Position numbers and translations under genes: made by a program. Positions 32,526-41,371 of a stretch of DNA of 64,000 bases are shown here, piece after piece. The notes under the pieces are model-generated. The model was not told the DNA's origin, searched no databases, and was given only the letters and a program-made list of their open reading frames with translations. Source of the DNA: CAVZZG01 sp963779685 (GTDB lineage Bacteria; Actinomycetota; Thermoleophilia; Gaiellales; F1-60-MAGs149); contig CAVZZG010000003.1 of assembly GCA_963779685.1 (NCBI GenBank), forward strand, positions 1,922,001-1,986,000. Direction: 5' to 3'. Positions within the stretch are counted from its first letter, which is position 1; every line of letters begins with the position of its first letter.

Positions 32526-34226
32526 ATGGATCGCACTCGCCTGATCGCCGTGGCGCGCGGGGACGCGGAGCCCGATCTCGTGATCGAAGGCGGCCACGTC
32601 TTCTCGGCGTTCACGCGCGAGTGGCTCGACTGCGACATCGCCATCGCAGACGGCCGCATCGCGGGACTCGGCCGCTTCGACGGCGGCCTGCGCCACGACG
32701 CGACGGGCCGTTACGTCGTGCCCGGGTTCATCGATGCGCACATGCACGTCGAGTCGAGCAAGCTGACGGTGGCGGAGTTCGCGCGGATCGTGCTGCGGCA
32801 CGGCACCACCGCCATCGTGTGCGACCCGCACGAGATCGCCAACGTGCTCGGCACCGACGGCGTCCACTGGCTGCTGGACGCCTGCGAGGGCGTGCCGCTC
32901 GACGTGTTCGTGATGGCGTCGAGCTGCGTGCCGGCGAGCCGGTTCGAGTCGCCGCGCCGGCCCTTCACGCTCGGTGACATGGAGTCGATCCTGCACCGCC
33001 GGCGCGCGCTCGGCATCGGCGAGATGATGAACTTCCCGGCCGTCATCGCAGGCGACCCGGGAGAGCTCGCGAAGCTGGCCCTCGCCGACCGGGCCGACGG
33101 CCATGCGCCGGGCGTGACGGGCCCCGCCCTCGACGCCTACCTGGCGGCGGGCATCTCGACCGACCACGAGTCCTACGGCCTGGAGGAGGCGCTCGAGAAG
33201 CGCCGCCGCGGCTGCTGGGTGCTGATCCGCGAAGCTTCGAACGCCCGCAACCTCCACGACCTGCTGCCGCTCGTACGGAACTACGGACCGGCCTTCACGG
33301 CCTTCTGCACCGACGACCGGGAGCCCGACGAGCTCCTGCGCGACGGCCACATCAACCAGATGGTGCGAGTCGCGGTCGAGGAGGGCATCGAGCCGGCCGA
33401 CGCGCTCCTGCTCGGCTCGCTGCACCCCGCCCTCTGCCACGGCCTGCGCGACCGCGGGGCGCTGGCCCCCGGCTACGTCGCCGACGTGCTCGTGCTGCCC
33501 GACCTCGAGACCTTCATGCCGGACGCCGTCTTCAAGAGCGGGACACCGGTGGCGACCGCGGCGCGCGTCGAGCCCTTCCCGGTGGCCGATGTCCCGGCCT
33601 GGGTGCGCAACACCGTCCACCCCGCACCGCTCGGCCGTTCGCAGCTGCGGGTGCCGTCGGGCGGCGGCGACATCCGCGTGATCGGGATCATTCCCGACCA
33701 GCTGATCACGCAGTCGCTCGTGCTCGCTCCGACCGTGGCCGACGGTGTGGCGATCGCCGATCCGGCGCGCGACCTGGCCAAGATCGCCGTCGTGGAACGG
33801 CACCTGGCGACCGGGCGGGTGGGGCTCGGATTCGTCACGGGCTTCGGGCTCGAGCGTGGCGCGTTCGCGACCACGATCGCCCACGACGCCCACAACATCG
33901 TCTGCGTGGGCGTGAGCGACGAGGACATGGCGTTGTGCGTGCGGCGGCTGCAGGAGATCGGCGGCGGCATCGTGGCGATCGAGGACCGCCGCGTCACGGC
34001 CGAGATCGCGCTGCCGGTGGCCGGGCTGATGAGCGACCGGCCGGCCGAGGAGGTCGTCCAGCGCCTGGGCGAGGTCGCGGAGGCCGTGCGCGCACTCGGG
34101 GTACGGGTCGCCTCGCCGTTCATGACGCTGTCGTTCCTGGCACTCTCGGTCATCCCGGCCCTGAAGATCACCGACCACGGGCTCGTCGACGTCGAGCACG
34201 TCGCGATCGTGCCGATCGAGGTCTGA
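32526..34226 (+). CDS. ade: Adenine deaminase
   Basis: A 566-residue adenine deaminase making hypoxanthine, the feed for xanthine dehydrogenase. The amidohydrolase motif FIDAHMHVESSKLT, CDPHEIANVLG, GIGEMMNF, STDHE and the late FCTDDREPDEL are all in place, as is the long C-terminal domain (AHDAHNIVCVGVSDEDM) special to this family. The start at 32526 gives the usual beginning and follows a -10-like hexamer. The next gene begins five bases after its stop. Confidence 0.95.
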   Translation: MDRTRLIAVARGDAEPDLVIEGGHVFSAFTREWLDCDIAIADGRIAGLGRFDGGLRHDATGRYVVPGFIDAHMHVESSKLTVAEFARIVLRHGTTAIVCDPHEIANVLGTDGVHWLLDACEGVPLDVFVMASSCVPASRFESPRRPFTLGDMESILHRRRALGIGEMMNFPAVIAGDPGELAKLALADRADGHAPGVTGPALDAYLAAGISTDHESYGLEEALEKRRRGCWVLIREASNARNLHDLLPLVRNYGPAFTAFCTDDREPDELLRDGHINQMVRVAVEEGIEPADALLLGSLHPALCHGLRDRGALAPGYVADVLVLPDLETFMPDAVFKSGTPVATAARVEPFPVADVPAWVRNTVHPAPLGRSQLRVPSGGGDIRVIGIIPDQLITQSLVLAPTVADGVAIADPARDLAKIAVVERHLATGRVGLGFVTGFGLERGAFATTIAHDAHNIVCVGVSDEDMALCVRRLQEIGGGIVAIEDRRVTAEIALPVAGLMSDRPAEEVVQRLGEVAEAVRALGVRVASPFMTLSFLALSVIPALKITDHGLVDVEHVAIVPIEV

Positions 34227-34231
34227 ACCCG

Positions 34232-35134
34232 GTGGCCACCTACCAGGAGCTGGCCCGGGCGGTCGCAGCCGACGTCGCGAGCGGTGCGCTCGCGCCCGGC
34301 GCGCCCGTCGAGCCGCTCCGGAGCTTCGCCCGGGCGCGCGGGGCGAGTCAGGCGACGGCGCTGCGCGCCTACCGCGAGCTGGCGGCGGCCGGCGTGATCG
34401 AGACGTCCGAGCGCCGAGCGGCCCTCGTCGCGCCGGACGGGCACCTCGCCGCCGCCCGGTTCCTCAGCAACCGGACGGCCTTCCGGCTGGCGGCGAGCGA
34501 CGATCCGGTGCTGACCGAACTCGTCGAAGGGCTGCGGCCGGACATCGAATGGGTCGGCGAGACGGGCGACGCCGCGGGCCTCCGTGCCCTCGCCGAGGGC
34601 AGGGCCGACGGCGCGGCCATTCACTTGTGGCACGCCAGTGGCGACTTCAACGCGCCGTACGCCCGCGGCCTCGTCCAGCATCCGGTGCTCATCCACCTGT
34701 GGCGCCGCGAGCAGGGGCTCATGCTCCCGCCGGGCAACCCGCGGCGGGTCGCAGGTGTCCGCGATCTCGGCGGGCTGCGGGTTGCGCGCCGGCCGATCGG
34801 CACCGGCACGCGCTCGCTGCTCGACCGCATGACCGCAGCCGCGGGGATCGTGCTCGACGCCTCCGACCCGGAGGTACCGGCCGACCTCGACGTGGCCCTG
34901 GCAGTCGCGAGCGGCTCGGTCGACGTGGGCATGGGCGGGCGGGGCGCCGCGGAGGCGCTCGGCCTGGTATTCGTGCCGGTCGCGGTCGAGCCCCTCGACC
35001 TCGTCACCTCGAAGGCGGCGCTGCCGGGGCTCGACCCGCTCCGCCGGCTCCTCGCCGACCCGTCCACCCGGACCGCGATCACGCGGCATGCGGGCTACGA
35101 CGCCAGGGACAGCGGCAAGCGCGGCACCGCATGA
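34232..35134 (+). CDS. HTH regulator with C-terminal molybdate/substrate-binding-like (PBP-like) domain
   Basis: A 300-residue protein with an N-terminal winged helix of GntR style (YQELARAVAADVASGALAPG, then ARARGASQATALRAYREL) and a C-terminal periplasmic-binding-like domain (HLWHASGDFNAPYARGL, VARRPIGTGTRSLLDRM, GSVDVGMGGRGAAEALGL). This domain belongs to the PBP-like group often found in molybdate-linked regulators. It starts with GTG five bases after ade, so it is probably co-transcribed and may control the purine genes or molybdenum cofactor supply in response to a small ligand. Confidence 0.7.
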   Translation: MATYQELARAVAADVASGALAPGAPVEPLRSFARARGASQATALRAYRELAAAGVIETSERRAALVAPDGHLAAARFLSNRTAFRLAASDDPVLTELVEGLRPDIEWVGETGDAAGLRALAEGRADGAAIHLWHASGDFNAPYARGLVQHPVLIHLWRREQGLMLPPGNPRRVAGVRDLGGLRVARRPIGTGTRSLLDRMTAAAGIVLDASDPEVPADLDVALAVASGSVDVGMGGRGAAEALGLVFVPVAVEPLDLVTSKAALPGLDPLRRLLADPSTRTAITRHAGYDARDSGKRGTA

Positions 35135-35175
35135 TCGCAACATCGCCTTAGTCCGCAGGGGCTAGGCTGAGGGGA

Positions 35176-36132
35176 GTGGGTGACCGCCTCACGGACATCG
35201 CGGGCTGGTTCGACGACCTGCAGCGTTTTCTGCCGTCGATCGAGCCGCGTTACCTGCTGGTCGCGCTCGTCCTGCAATCGGCGCAGACGCTGCTGAACGG
35301 CCTCGCCTGGCGCAACGTGCTGGGCGCCTGCTACCCGCTCGAGAAGGTGTCGCGGAGGGAGATCGTCGCGGCCTACTGCGGCGGCGTGGGCCTGAACGCG
35401 TTCCTGCCGGTGCAGGCGGGCACGATCGCCTACCTGGGCATGTCGCGAGCCGTGATCGCGGGTTCCCGGACATCGACGATCCTGGCCGCGGCCGTCGTGC
35501 AGAACCTGTTCTACGTCGCCGTCGGGGTGCTCGTCTGGGCCTACCTCCTGGTCGGCAAGCCGGGTGCGAGCGATACCGCCTACGATCTGATCTCGCGGAA
35601 CACCGGCGTCGCCATCGCCACCGCGATCCTGACCGCGGCCATGGTCGCGATCGCCCTCAGGCTCGCGTGGGACTGGCTCCTGCGCCTCTACGACAGCCTC
35701 ATCGAGGGCGCCGCGATCCTCCGCACGCCCGTCAGGTACGTGACCACCGTGCTCGCCCCGCAGGTCGCCTCGTACGCCTGCCGGGTGGGCGTGAACATGA
35801 CGTTCATGGCCGCGATGGGCATCCCGGTCTCGGTCCAGGCGGTGTTCCTGCTCCTGGCGGCGAACTCGATCTCGTCGGCGATCGCCGTCACGCCCGGCGG
35901 CCTCGGCACGCAGCAGGCGCTGGCCGTGGTGGCGCTGCGCCAGATCGCGCCGGCGGCGGCGGTGGCGACCTACTCGCTCACCCAGCAGGCGGTGATCACG
36001 GCCTGGAACATCGCATTCGGCCTCGCGGTGATGGCGATCGTGTTCGGCTGGGCAGCGACCGGGTCGCTGCTGCGCCACCGCCACGGCGACGACCGGCCCG
36101 CGCCGCCGACCACGCTCACCGAATCGCCGTAA
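35176..36132 (+). CDS. Lysylphosphatidylglycerol synthase TM-region (UPF0104-like) membrane protein
   Basis: A 318-residue polytopic membrane protein with about seven to eight hydrophobic helices. The segment NAFLPVQAGTIAYLGMSRAV and the late ITPGG-like stretch IAVTPGGLGTQQALAV are characteristic of the LPG_synthase_TM family, flippase-like proteins in phospholipid or glycolipid handling. There is no cytosolic synthase domain. The start is GTG. A small GC hairpin (GGCCC/GGGCC near 36140-36152) follows the gene. Confidence 0.75.
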   Translation: MGDRLTDIAGWFDDLQRFLPSIEPRYLLVALVLQSAQTLLNGLAWRNVLGACYPLEKVSRREIVAAYCGGVGLNAFLPVQAGTIAYLGMSRAVIAGSRTSTILAAAVVQNLFYVAVGVLVWAYLLVGKPGASDTAYDLISRNTGVAIATAILTAAMVAIALRLAWDWLLRLYDSLIEGAAILRTPVRYVTTVLAPQVASYACRVGVNMTFMAAMGIPVSVQAVFLLLAANSISSAIAVTPGGLGTQQALAVVALRQIAPAAAVATYSLTQQAVITAWNIAFGLAVMAIVFGWAATGSLLRHRHGDDRPAPPTTLTESP

Positions 36133-36184
36133 GAGCCCAAGGCCCAAGGGCCCCTAAGCGCGACGGCGCGGTGGGCGGGCTGTG

Positions 36185-36190
36185 CATACT
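36185..36190 (+). promoter_or_regulatory. -10-like CATACT before the aquaporin gene
   Basis: CATACT, six bases, then ATG at 36197. The stretch CATACTTGC matches the same region before ade (32513-32520), supporting a real leaderless promoter class in this genome. Confidence 0.45.
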
Positions 36191-36196
36191 TGCGCG

Positions 36197-36877
36197 ATGA
36201 ACACCACTGCTCCTGAGCCGGTCGCGGCTTCCCCGGTCCTCACGACGCGACTGATCGCCGAGATCATCGGCACCTTCGGCTTCTTCTTCCTCGGCTTCTC
36301 GAGCATCGCGTCGGGCGGCGCCGCCGCCGCGATCGGCTTCGGTGCCGGCCTCGGTCTGATGATCGCCGCCTTCGGCCATATCTCGGGCGGCCACTACAAC
36401 CCCGCCGTGACGCTCGGCCTCGCCATCGGCAAGAAGCACCCGATGGGCGAGGTGCTGCCGTACTGGGGCGCCCAGTTGGTCGGGGGCCTGGCCGCCGCTG
36501 CGCTCGCCCGGGGCCTCTACGACTTCCTGCCTGCCAAGGCCTACGTCAACCACCCGGCACGCGGCATCCAGGACTGGCGGGCGATGCTGATCGAGGCCGT
36601 GGCGACACTGCTCTTCCTGCTGGTGATCTCGGCAGTCGCCACCGACAAGAAGACGCCATGGAACGGCCTGTTCTCGCCGGTGCTGATCGGGCTCTTCATC
36701 TTCTGCGCGGCATCCGTGATCGGCCCGATCACGTCCGGCTCGTTCAACCCGGCCCGCTCGCTCGCTCCGGCGCTCATCGCGCGCGACTTCACGGACCTGT
36801 GGGTCTTCATCGTCGGGCCGCTGCTCGGAGGCATCGTCGGCGGCTTCATCTACCTCCAGATGCGCGCCCGCGAGTAG
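36197..36877 (+). CDS. Aquaporin (MIP family channel)
   Basis: A 226-residue channel with six membrane segments and two NPA loops: HISGGHYNPAVTLG and ITSGSFNPARSLAPAL. The Arg following the second NPA is the usual selectivity-filter residue. It could pass water or small neutral solutes such as glycerol or urea; urea would fit the purine pathway but nothing in the sequence decides it. A GTG 15 bases upstream is an alternative start. Confidence 0.94.
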   Translation: MNTTAPEPVAASPVLTTRLIAEIIGTFGFFFLGFSSIASGGAAAAIGFGAGLGLMIAAFGHISGGHYNPAVTLGLAIGKKHPMGEVLPYWGAQLVGGLAAAALARGLYDFLPAKAYVNHPARGIQDWRAMLIEAVATLLFLLVISAVATDKKTPWNGLFSPVLIGLFIFCAASVIGPITSGSFNPARSLAPALIARDFTDLWVFIVGPLLGGIVGGFIYLQMRARE

Positions 36878-36909
36878 GGACTCCGCCCGTCCTGCCGAAC
36901 TAGCGCGGG

Positions 36910-37293
36910 ATGCTTCGCCCGGAACCCGCGGTGCTCCGCAACCTGGTGAGGGGCCTGCGGATCATCGTCACCGCCGCGGTTGCCCTGATCTTCATCGCGG
37001 CGGCCTTCGAACGCTGGGCCGAACCCCAGACGTTCACGTCGTACTGGGTCGCCCTCTGGTGGGCGGTCGTGACGGTGGCGACGGTGGGCTACGGCGACAT
37101 CGTCCCGCACACCGGCGAGGGCCGGGCAGCCGCGACGTTGATCATCGTCTTCGGCATGGCGTGGGTACCGGCCGTGACCTCGATCGTGATCACGACGATC
37201 AGCCAGGCCAACGACGCCCGCGTTCGCGAGCTGCGCAGCGTGCTGAGCGAGATGAACGACCGCCTCGCCCGGATGGAGGAGCGGGGGAAGTAG
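36910..37293 (+). CDS. Two-helix potassium channel
   Basis: A 127-residue ion channel with two membrane helices (about 17-34 and 74-92) flanking the K+ selectivity filter TVATVGYGDIVPHT. A short C-terminal helix (VRELRSVLSEMNDRLARMEE) may assemble the tetramer as a coiled coil. No RCK gating domain is present, so gating is likely by voltage-independent or lipid signals. It is 32 bases after the aquaporin, probably in the same transcript. Confidence 0.92.
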   Translation: MLRPEPAVLRNLVRGLRIIVTAAVALIFIAAAFERWAEPQTFTSYWVALWWAVVTVATVGYGDIVPHTGEGRAAATLIIVFGMAWVPAVTSIVITTISQANDARVRELRSVLSEMNDRLARMEERGK

Positions 37294-37314
37294 GGGCCGT
37301 GGTTCAATGCCCGC

Positions 37315-40032
37315 GTGGACGCCGCCGCCATCGCCCGGGACCTGTTCGGGGTGGAAGGAGAGGCGACGGCCCTCCCCGGGGAGCACGACCGCAACTACCG
37401 GCTCACCGCCGCTGACGGGCATCGCTACGTCCTGAAGCTCCACGCCCCGGACACGGACGCCGGGGACCTGGCGCTCCAGGACGCCGCTCTCGATCGGGTC
37501 GGCACGCCGCGCCTGATCGGCTCCGCCCCGTACGACGGCGGCACTGCGCGCCTGCTGGAATGGGTGGAAGGCGCCGTGTGGGCCACCGCCGGGCCGTGGG
37601 AGCCGGCGCTGCTGCGCGACCTCGGCCGCTACGTGGCGACCGTCGACCGCGCGCTGGCCGGGTTCGAGCACCCGCGGATGCGGCGCTCGCACCGCTGGAG
37701 CATGATCGATCACGAGGCGCTCGACCCGGCGCTGCGGGAGGCCGTCGCCGAGCTGCCGTGGCAGGTGGTGCACAACGATGCCAACGAAAACAACATCCTG
37801 ATCGGGCCCAATCGTCGCGTGGCCGGCCTGATCGACTTCGGCGACATCGTGTATGCGCCGAGGGTGGTCGGGCTCGCGGTCGCGTGCTCGTACGCGATGC
37901 TCGGCCACGAGGACCCGGTCACCGCGATCCTGCCGCTCGTCGCCGGCTACCACGGCGAGACCCCGCTGCAACCCGCCGAGCTCGCCGTGCTGTACCCGCT
38001 CATCAGGACCCGCCACGCCATGAGCGTCGCCAACGCCCGCACCCAGCTCGCGGAACAGCCGGAGAACACGTACCTGGCCATCTCCCAGGCGCCGATCGCC
38101 GCCGCCGTCGCCCGGCTCGACCACGAGGGCGCCGAGCTCGTCCACTACCGGCTCCGCGACGCCTGCGGGTACCGGCCGGTGCCCAGCGAGCGCGCCGTCG
38201 TCGCGCACCTCAGCTCGGCCGCGGCCGAGCCGGCGCGGGTGATCCGGCTCGACGGCGGCCGACCGGGTGGCTACCGCGAACGCCGCGACTGGTACCAGGG
38301 CGACGCGTTCGGCGCCGCCGACGCGGCCGAGCGACGCTGCATCCACCTCGCCATCGACGTCTGGCAGCCGGCCGGCGAGCCTGTCCACGCCGCGTTCCCC
38401 GGCGAGGTGGTGGGCGCCGAGCACCGGTGCCAGCACCTCGACTTCGGCGGCGTGGTGATCCTCCGGCACACCACGCCGGACGACACGCCGTTCTTCACCC
38501 TCTACGGCCACCTCTCGCGCGCGTCGGCGGAGGCGCTCGAGCCCGGGGATCGGGTGGCGGCCGGTGAGCGGATCGGCGAGCTCGGCGCCGAGGCCGAGAA
38601 CGGCGGCTGGCCGCCGCACCTGCACTTCCAGCTGCTGACGACCTTGCTCGGGATGGGGACGGGCGTGCACGGCGTGGCGCTGCCGTCGCAGCTCGACGTC
38701 TGGGAATCCGTCAGCCCCGACCCCGACCTGATCCTCCGCAGCGGCTCGCGGCGGGCCGACCGCGAGCGCACGAAGGACGACGTGCTCGCGCGCCGTCGCG
38801 CGAACTTCTCGGCCGCGCTCTCGATCTCGTACGCCGAGCCGCTCGAGATCGTCGGCGGCGAGGGGGCGTACCTGATCGACGAGCGTGAGGGCCGCTGGCT
38901 CGACCTGGTCAACAACGTCTGCCACGTCGGCCACGGCCACCCCCGCGTCGTCGCCGCCCTCAGCGCCCAGGCGGGCGAGCTGAACACCAACACCCGCTAC
39001 CTCCATCCGGTCGTCGTCGAGTACGCCCGCCGACTCCTGGCGACGTTCCCCGACCCGCTCTCGGTGGTCTTCTTCACCAACTCGGGCAGCGAGGCGAACG
39101 ACCTCGCGCTGCGCCTGGCCCGCACCCACACCGGGCGCGGCGATGTCCTGTGCCTCGACTGGGCGTACCACGGCAACCTCTCGTCGCTGGTGGCGATCTC
39201 GCCCTACAAGTTCAACCGGCCGGGCGGCGGCGGATGCCCGCCGGACGTGCGGATCTGCGAGGTACCCGACCCCTACCGCGGCCGCTTCGGGGCCGACGGG
39301 CCCGCGTATGCCGAGGATGTCCGGCAGGCGTGCCGGGAGCGCGAGGCGGCCGCGTTCATCGCCGAGTCGCTGCCGGGCTGCGCCGGTCAGATCGAGCTGG
39401 CCCCGGGCTACCTCGAGGCAGCGTTCCAGCATGCCCGCGCCGCCGGGGCGGTCTGCATCGCAGACGAGGTGCAGGTGGGATTCGGCCGCGTCGGCTCCCA
39501 CTTCTGGGGCTTCGAGACCCAGGGCGTCGTGCCTGACATCGTCACCCTCGGCAAGCCGATCGGCAACGGCCACCCGATCGGGGCGGTCGTCACGACGCCG
39601 GAGATCGCACGGTCGTTCCGCACTGGCATGGAGTACTTCAACACGTTCGGCGGGAACCCCGTCTCGGCCGCGGTCGGGCTGGCAGTCCTGGACGTGATCG
39701 CCGACGAGCGGCTGCAGGCGCGGGCGCAGGTACTGGGTGGGCGGTTCAAGGCGGGCCTCCTGACGATCTCGAGCCCGCTGATCGGCGACGTCCGCGGCCG
39801 CGGGCTCTACCTCGGCGTGGAACTGGTGCGCGACCGCGCCACCCGCGAGCCGGCCACCGCCGAGGCGGCCGCCGTCAAGGAGGCTGTCAAGCGAACCGGC
39901 ATCCTGCTGTCGACCGATGGCCCGTTCGACAACGTGCTGAAGATCAAGCCGCCGATGGTGCTCGACGAGGCCGAGGTCGACCGCGCCGTGACCGCGATCG
40001 GCGACGCGGTCAGGTCGATCTCGCGCGCCTGA
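37315..40032 (+). CDS. Three-domain fusion: APH-type kinase, M23-like domain, class III PLP enzyme (ammoniophospholyase-like)
   Basis: A 905-residue fusion. Residues 1 to about 305 are an aminoglycoside-phosphotransferase/hydroxylysine-kinase-like domain, with catalytic HNDANENNILIG from His153 and IDFGD. Residues about 335-450 resemble an M23/LytM domain, with HLAIDVWQPAGEPVHA at 344 and the metal motif HLHF at 435-438. Residues about 480-905 are a fold-type I class III PLP enzyme with Lys747 in TLGKPIGNGHP. The kinase and PLP halves match the pair that in animals phosphorylates hydroxylysine and then eliminates phosphate and ammonia, so an amino-alcohol substrate is likely. The M23 domain's role is unclear, and there is no signal peptide. 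The start is GTG. Confidence 0.85.
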   Translation: MDAAAIARDLFGVEGEATALPGEHDRNYRLTAADGHRYVLKLHAPDTDAGDLALQDAALDRVGTPRLIGSAPYDGGTARLLEWVEGAVWATAGPWEPALLRDLGRYVATVDRALAGFEHPRMRRSHRWSMIDHEALDPALREAVAELPWQVVHNDANENNILIGPNRRVAGLIDFGDIVYAPRVVGLAVACSYAMLGHEDPVTAILPLVAGYHGETPLQPAELAVLYPLIRTRHAMSVANARTQLAEQPENTYLAISQAPIAAAVARLDHEGAELVHYRLRDACGYRPVPSERAVVAHLSSAAAEPARVIRLDGGRPGGYRERRDWYQGDAFGAADAAERRCIHLAIDVWQPAGEPVHAAFPGEVVGAEHRCQHLDFGGVVILRHTTPDDTPFFTLYGHLSRASAEALEPGDRVAAGERIGELGAEAENGGWPPHLHFQLLTTLLGMGTGVHGVALPSQLDVWESVSPDPDLILRSGSRRADRERTKDDVLARRRANFSAALSISYAEPLEIVGGEGAYLIDEREGRWLDLVNNVCHVGHGHPRVVAALSAQAGELNTNTRYLHPVVVEYARRLLATFPDPLSVVFFTNSGSEANDLALRLARTHTGRGDVLCLDWAYHGNLSSLVAISPYKFNRPGGGGCPPDVRICEVPDPYRGRFGADGPAYAEDVRQACREREAAAFIAESLPGCAGQIELAPGYLEAAFQHARAAGAVCIADEVQVGFGRVGSHFWGFETQGVVPDIVTLGKPIGNGHPIGAVVTTPEIARSFRTGMEYFNTFGGNPVSAAVGLAVLDVIADERLQARAQVLGGRFKAGLLTISSPLIGDVRGRGLYLGVELVRDRATREPATAEAAAVKEAVKRTGILLSTDGPFDNVLKIKPPMVLDEAEVDRAVTAIGDAVRSISRA

Positions 40033-40049
40033 AATCGGCTCTCAGGCGC
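40025..40049. terminator. Bidirectional hairpin holding both stop codons
   Basis: GCGCCTGA (40025-40032) and TCAGGCGC (40042-40049) form an eight-base perfect stem with a nine-base loop. The plus-strand TGA and the minus-strand TGA stop codons lie in opposite arms. Confidence 0.6.
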
Positions 40050-41244
40050 CGCCCGTCCCGCGCCGCAGCCATACCGAGGCGTGGCGCGGCCGCACGGTCT
40101 GGTCGACGACACCGGTCAACTCCCTGCACAGCGCATCGAGGTCGATCTGCTCGCGCAGGTGGACGGCGAAGGCCCGGACGGCGGTCTCGGCGTCGTAGGA
40201 GCGCCGCGAGAACCGGCTGTCGATGGCGTGCTGGAGGCGGCGGCGAAGCGGCTGGAACGCGACCGCCACGATGAGCGTGGAGAGGGTGACGGCGAGTGCG
40301 CCCGACTGACCCGTGGCCGAGCGGAAGGCAGCGCCGAGGATCACGATCCCGCCCAGGTAGAGCAGCGCCAGGACGGCCACCAGGCAGGCGTAGACCAGGG
40401 TCTTGCGGATCACGACGTCGATGTCGTAGAGGCGGTAGCGGAGGATGGCGACGCCCATCACCGTGGGGAACACCGCCAGCGAGGCGACGAACACGAAGCC
40501 GGAGTAGTCGCCGGCCCCGGCAAGCGCGAGGCAGATGACGAGCGCGATCAGGACCGCGATGAAGAGCACACCGGCGACGACCCACTTCATCTGCTGGCGC
40601 TCGATCCCGGTCGAGCGGCGGAAGCGGAGGCACATCGAGGTGATGCCGGCCACGAACCCGCCGGCCACGAGCACCGTGCCGGCTTGCCCGATCCAGTCGA
40701 TCACCGTCGCCCCCACACCGGTCACGAGCAGGGGGTTGGCCATGTGGTCGAGTGGCGGGTCCATGTGCGAGATCTCCTGGAACCCGTTGCTGAGCGTGCC
40801 GGCGGCGCCGAGCAGCGCGCCGGCTACCGCGACCCGCCACCTCGGCGTGAGCGGGCGTCCGTTGGGGAACAGCAGGAGCAGCAGCGTCATGAACAGCACG
40901 AACATCCCGTCCAGCGCCGACGAGGCGAGCCAGAACGCCGCCGATCCGGCGGGCACCGTGCCCGGCGCGACCACCAGCGCGTAGACGGCGTAGTTCTGGA
41001 ACAGGTCGTGCGCCAACGCGTGGAACATCGCCACGGCGATGAACAGCAGGCCGATCACGTTCCCCGGCTGCCGCGAGGCGATCAACGCCCCCAGCGAGGC
41101 GAAGGCGATCGTCACGACCGTGAACATCGCGGTCGGGAAGAGCGACTGCACCGACCGGTCGAGGACCGCGAGCGCACCGGCCGCCGCGTCGATCGCCACG
41201 GTCAGCCCGACGATCGTCCAGGCGACCCGGTGGGAACGAACCAT
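40042..41244 (-). CDS. Multi-helix membrane sensor domain without output kinase
   Basis: A 400-residue membrane protein with about eight to nine helices, ending with RYRLYDIDVVIRKTLVYA, a membrane pair and AIDSRFSRRSYDAETAVRAF. This end matches the membrane input region of actinobacterial histidine kinases and GAF-type sensors, where a DHp/ATPase domain would follow. Here the protein stops shortly after, at the converging fusion gene, so there is no HATPase domain. It may be a truncated kinase or a stand-alone partner. No response regulator is nearby. Confidence 0.65.
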   Translation of the reverse strand: MVRSHRVAWTIVGLTVAIDAAAGALAVLDRSVQSLFPTAMFTVVTIAFASLGALIASRQPGNVIGLLFIAVAMFHALAHDLFQNYAVYALVVAPGTVPAGSAAFWLASSALDGMFVLFMTLLLLLFPNGRPLTPRWRVAVAGALLGAAGTLSNGFQEISHMDPPLDHMANPLLVTGVGATVIDWIGQAGTVLVAGGFVAGITSMCLRFRRSTGIERQQMKWVVAGVLFIAVLIALVICLALAGAGDYSGFVFVASLAVFPTVMGVAILRYRLYDIDVVIRKTLVYACLVAVLALLYLGGIVILGAAFRSATGQSGALAVTLSTLIVAVAFQPLRRRLQHAIDSRFSRRSYDAETAVRAFAVHLREQIDLDALCRELTGVVDQTVRPRHASVWLRRGTGGA

Positions 41245-41371
41245 CTGAGCGTCGCGCTTCGCGGCTGACTCCTTCCTCGCCCGCAGGGTGAGCTGCTGGT
41301 GATGAGATCATCCCCCGAGGCCGTTCCGGGAACGTTACGAGCGGCCGCAGCGCCGGGACGGGCGCTCTGGA

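Noticed and set aside
31332..34199. 955-residue minus-strand frame opposite adenine deaminase
   Set aside because: Antisense shadow; the plus-strand adenine deaminase is complete and conserved.
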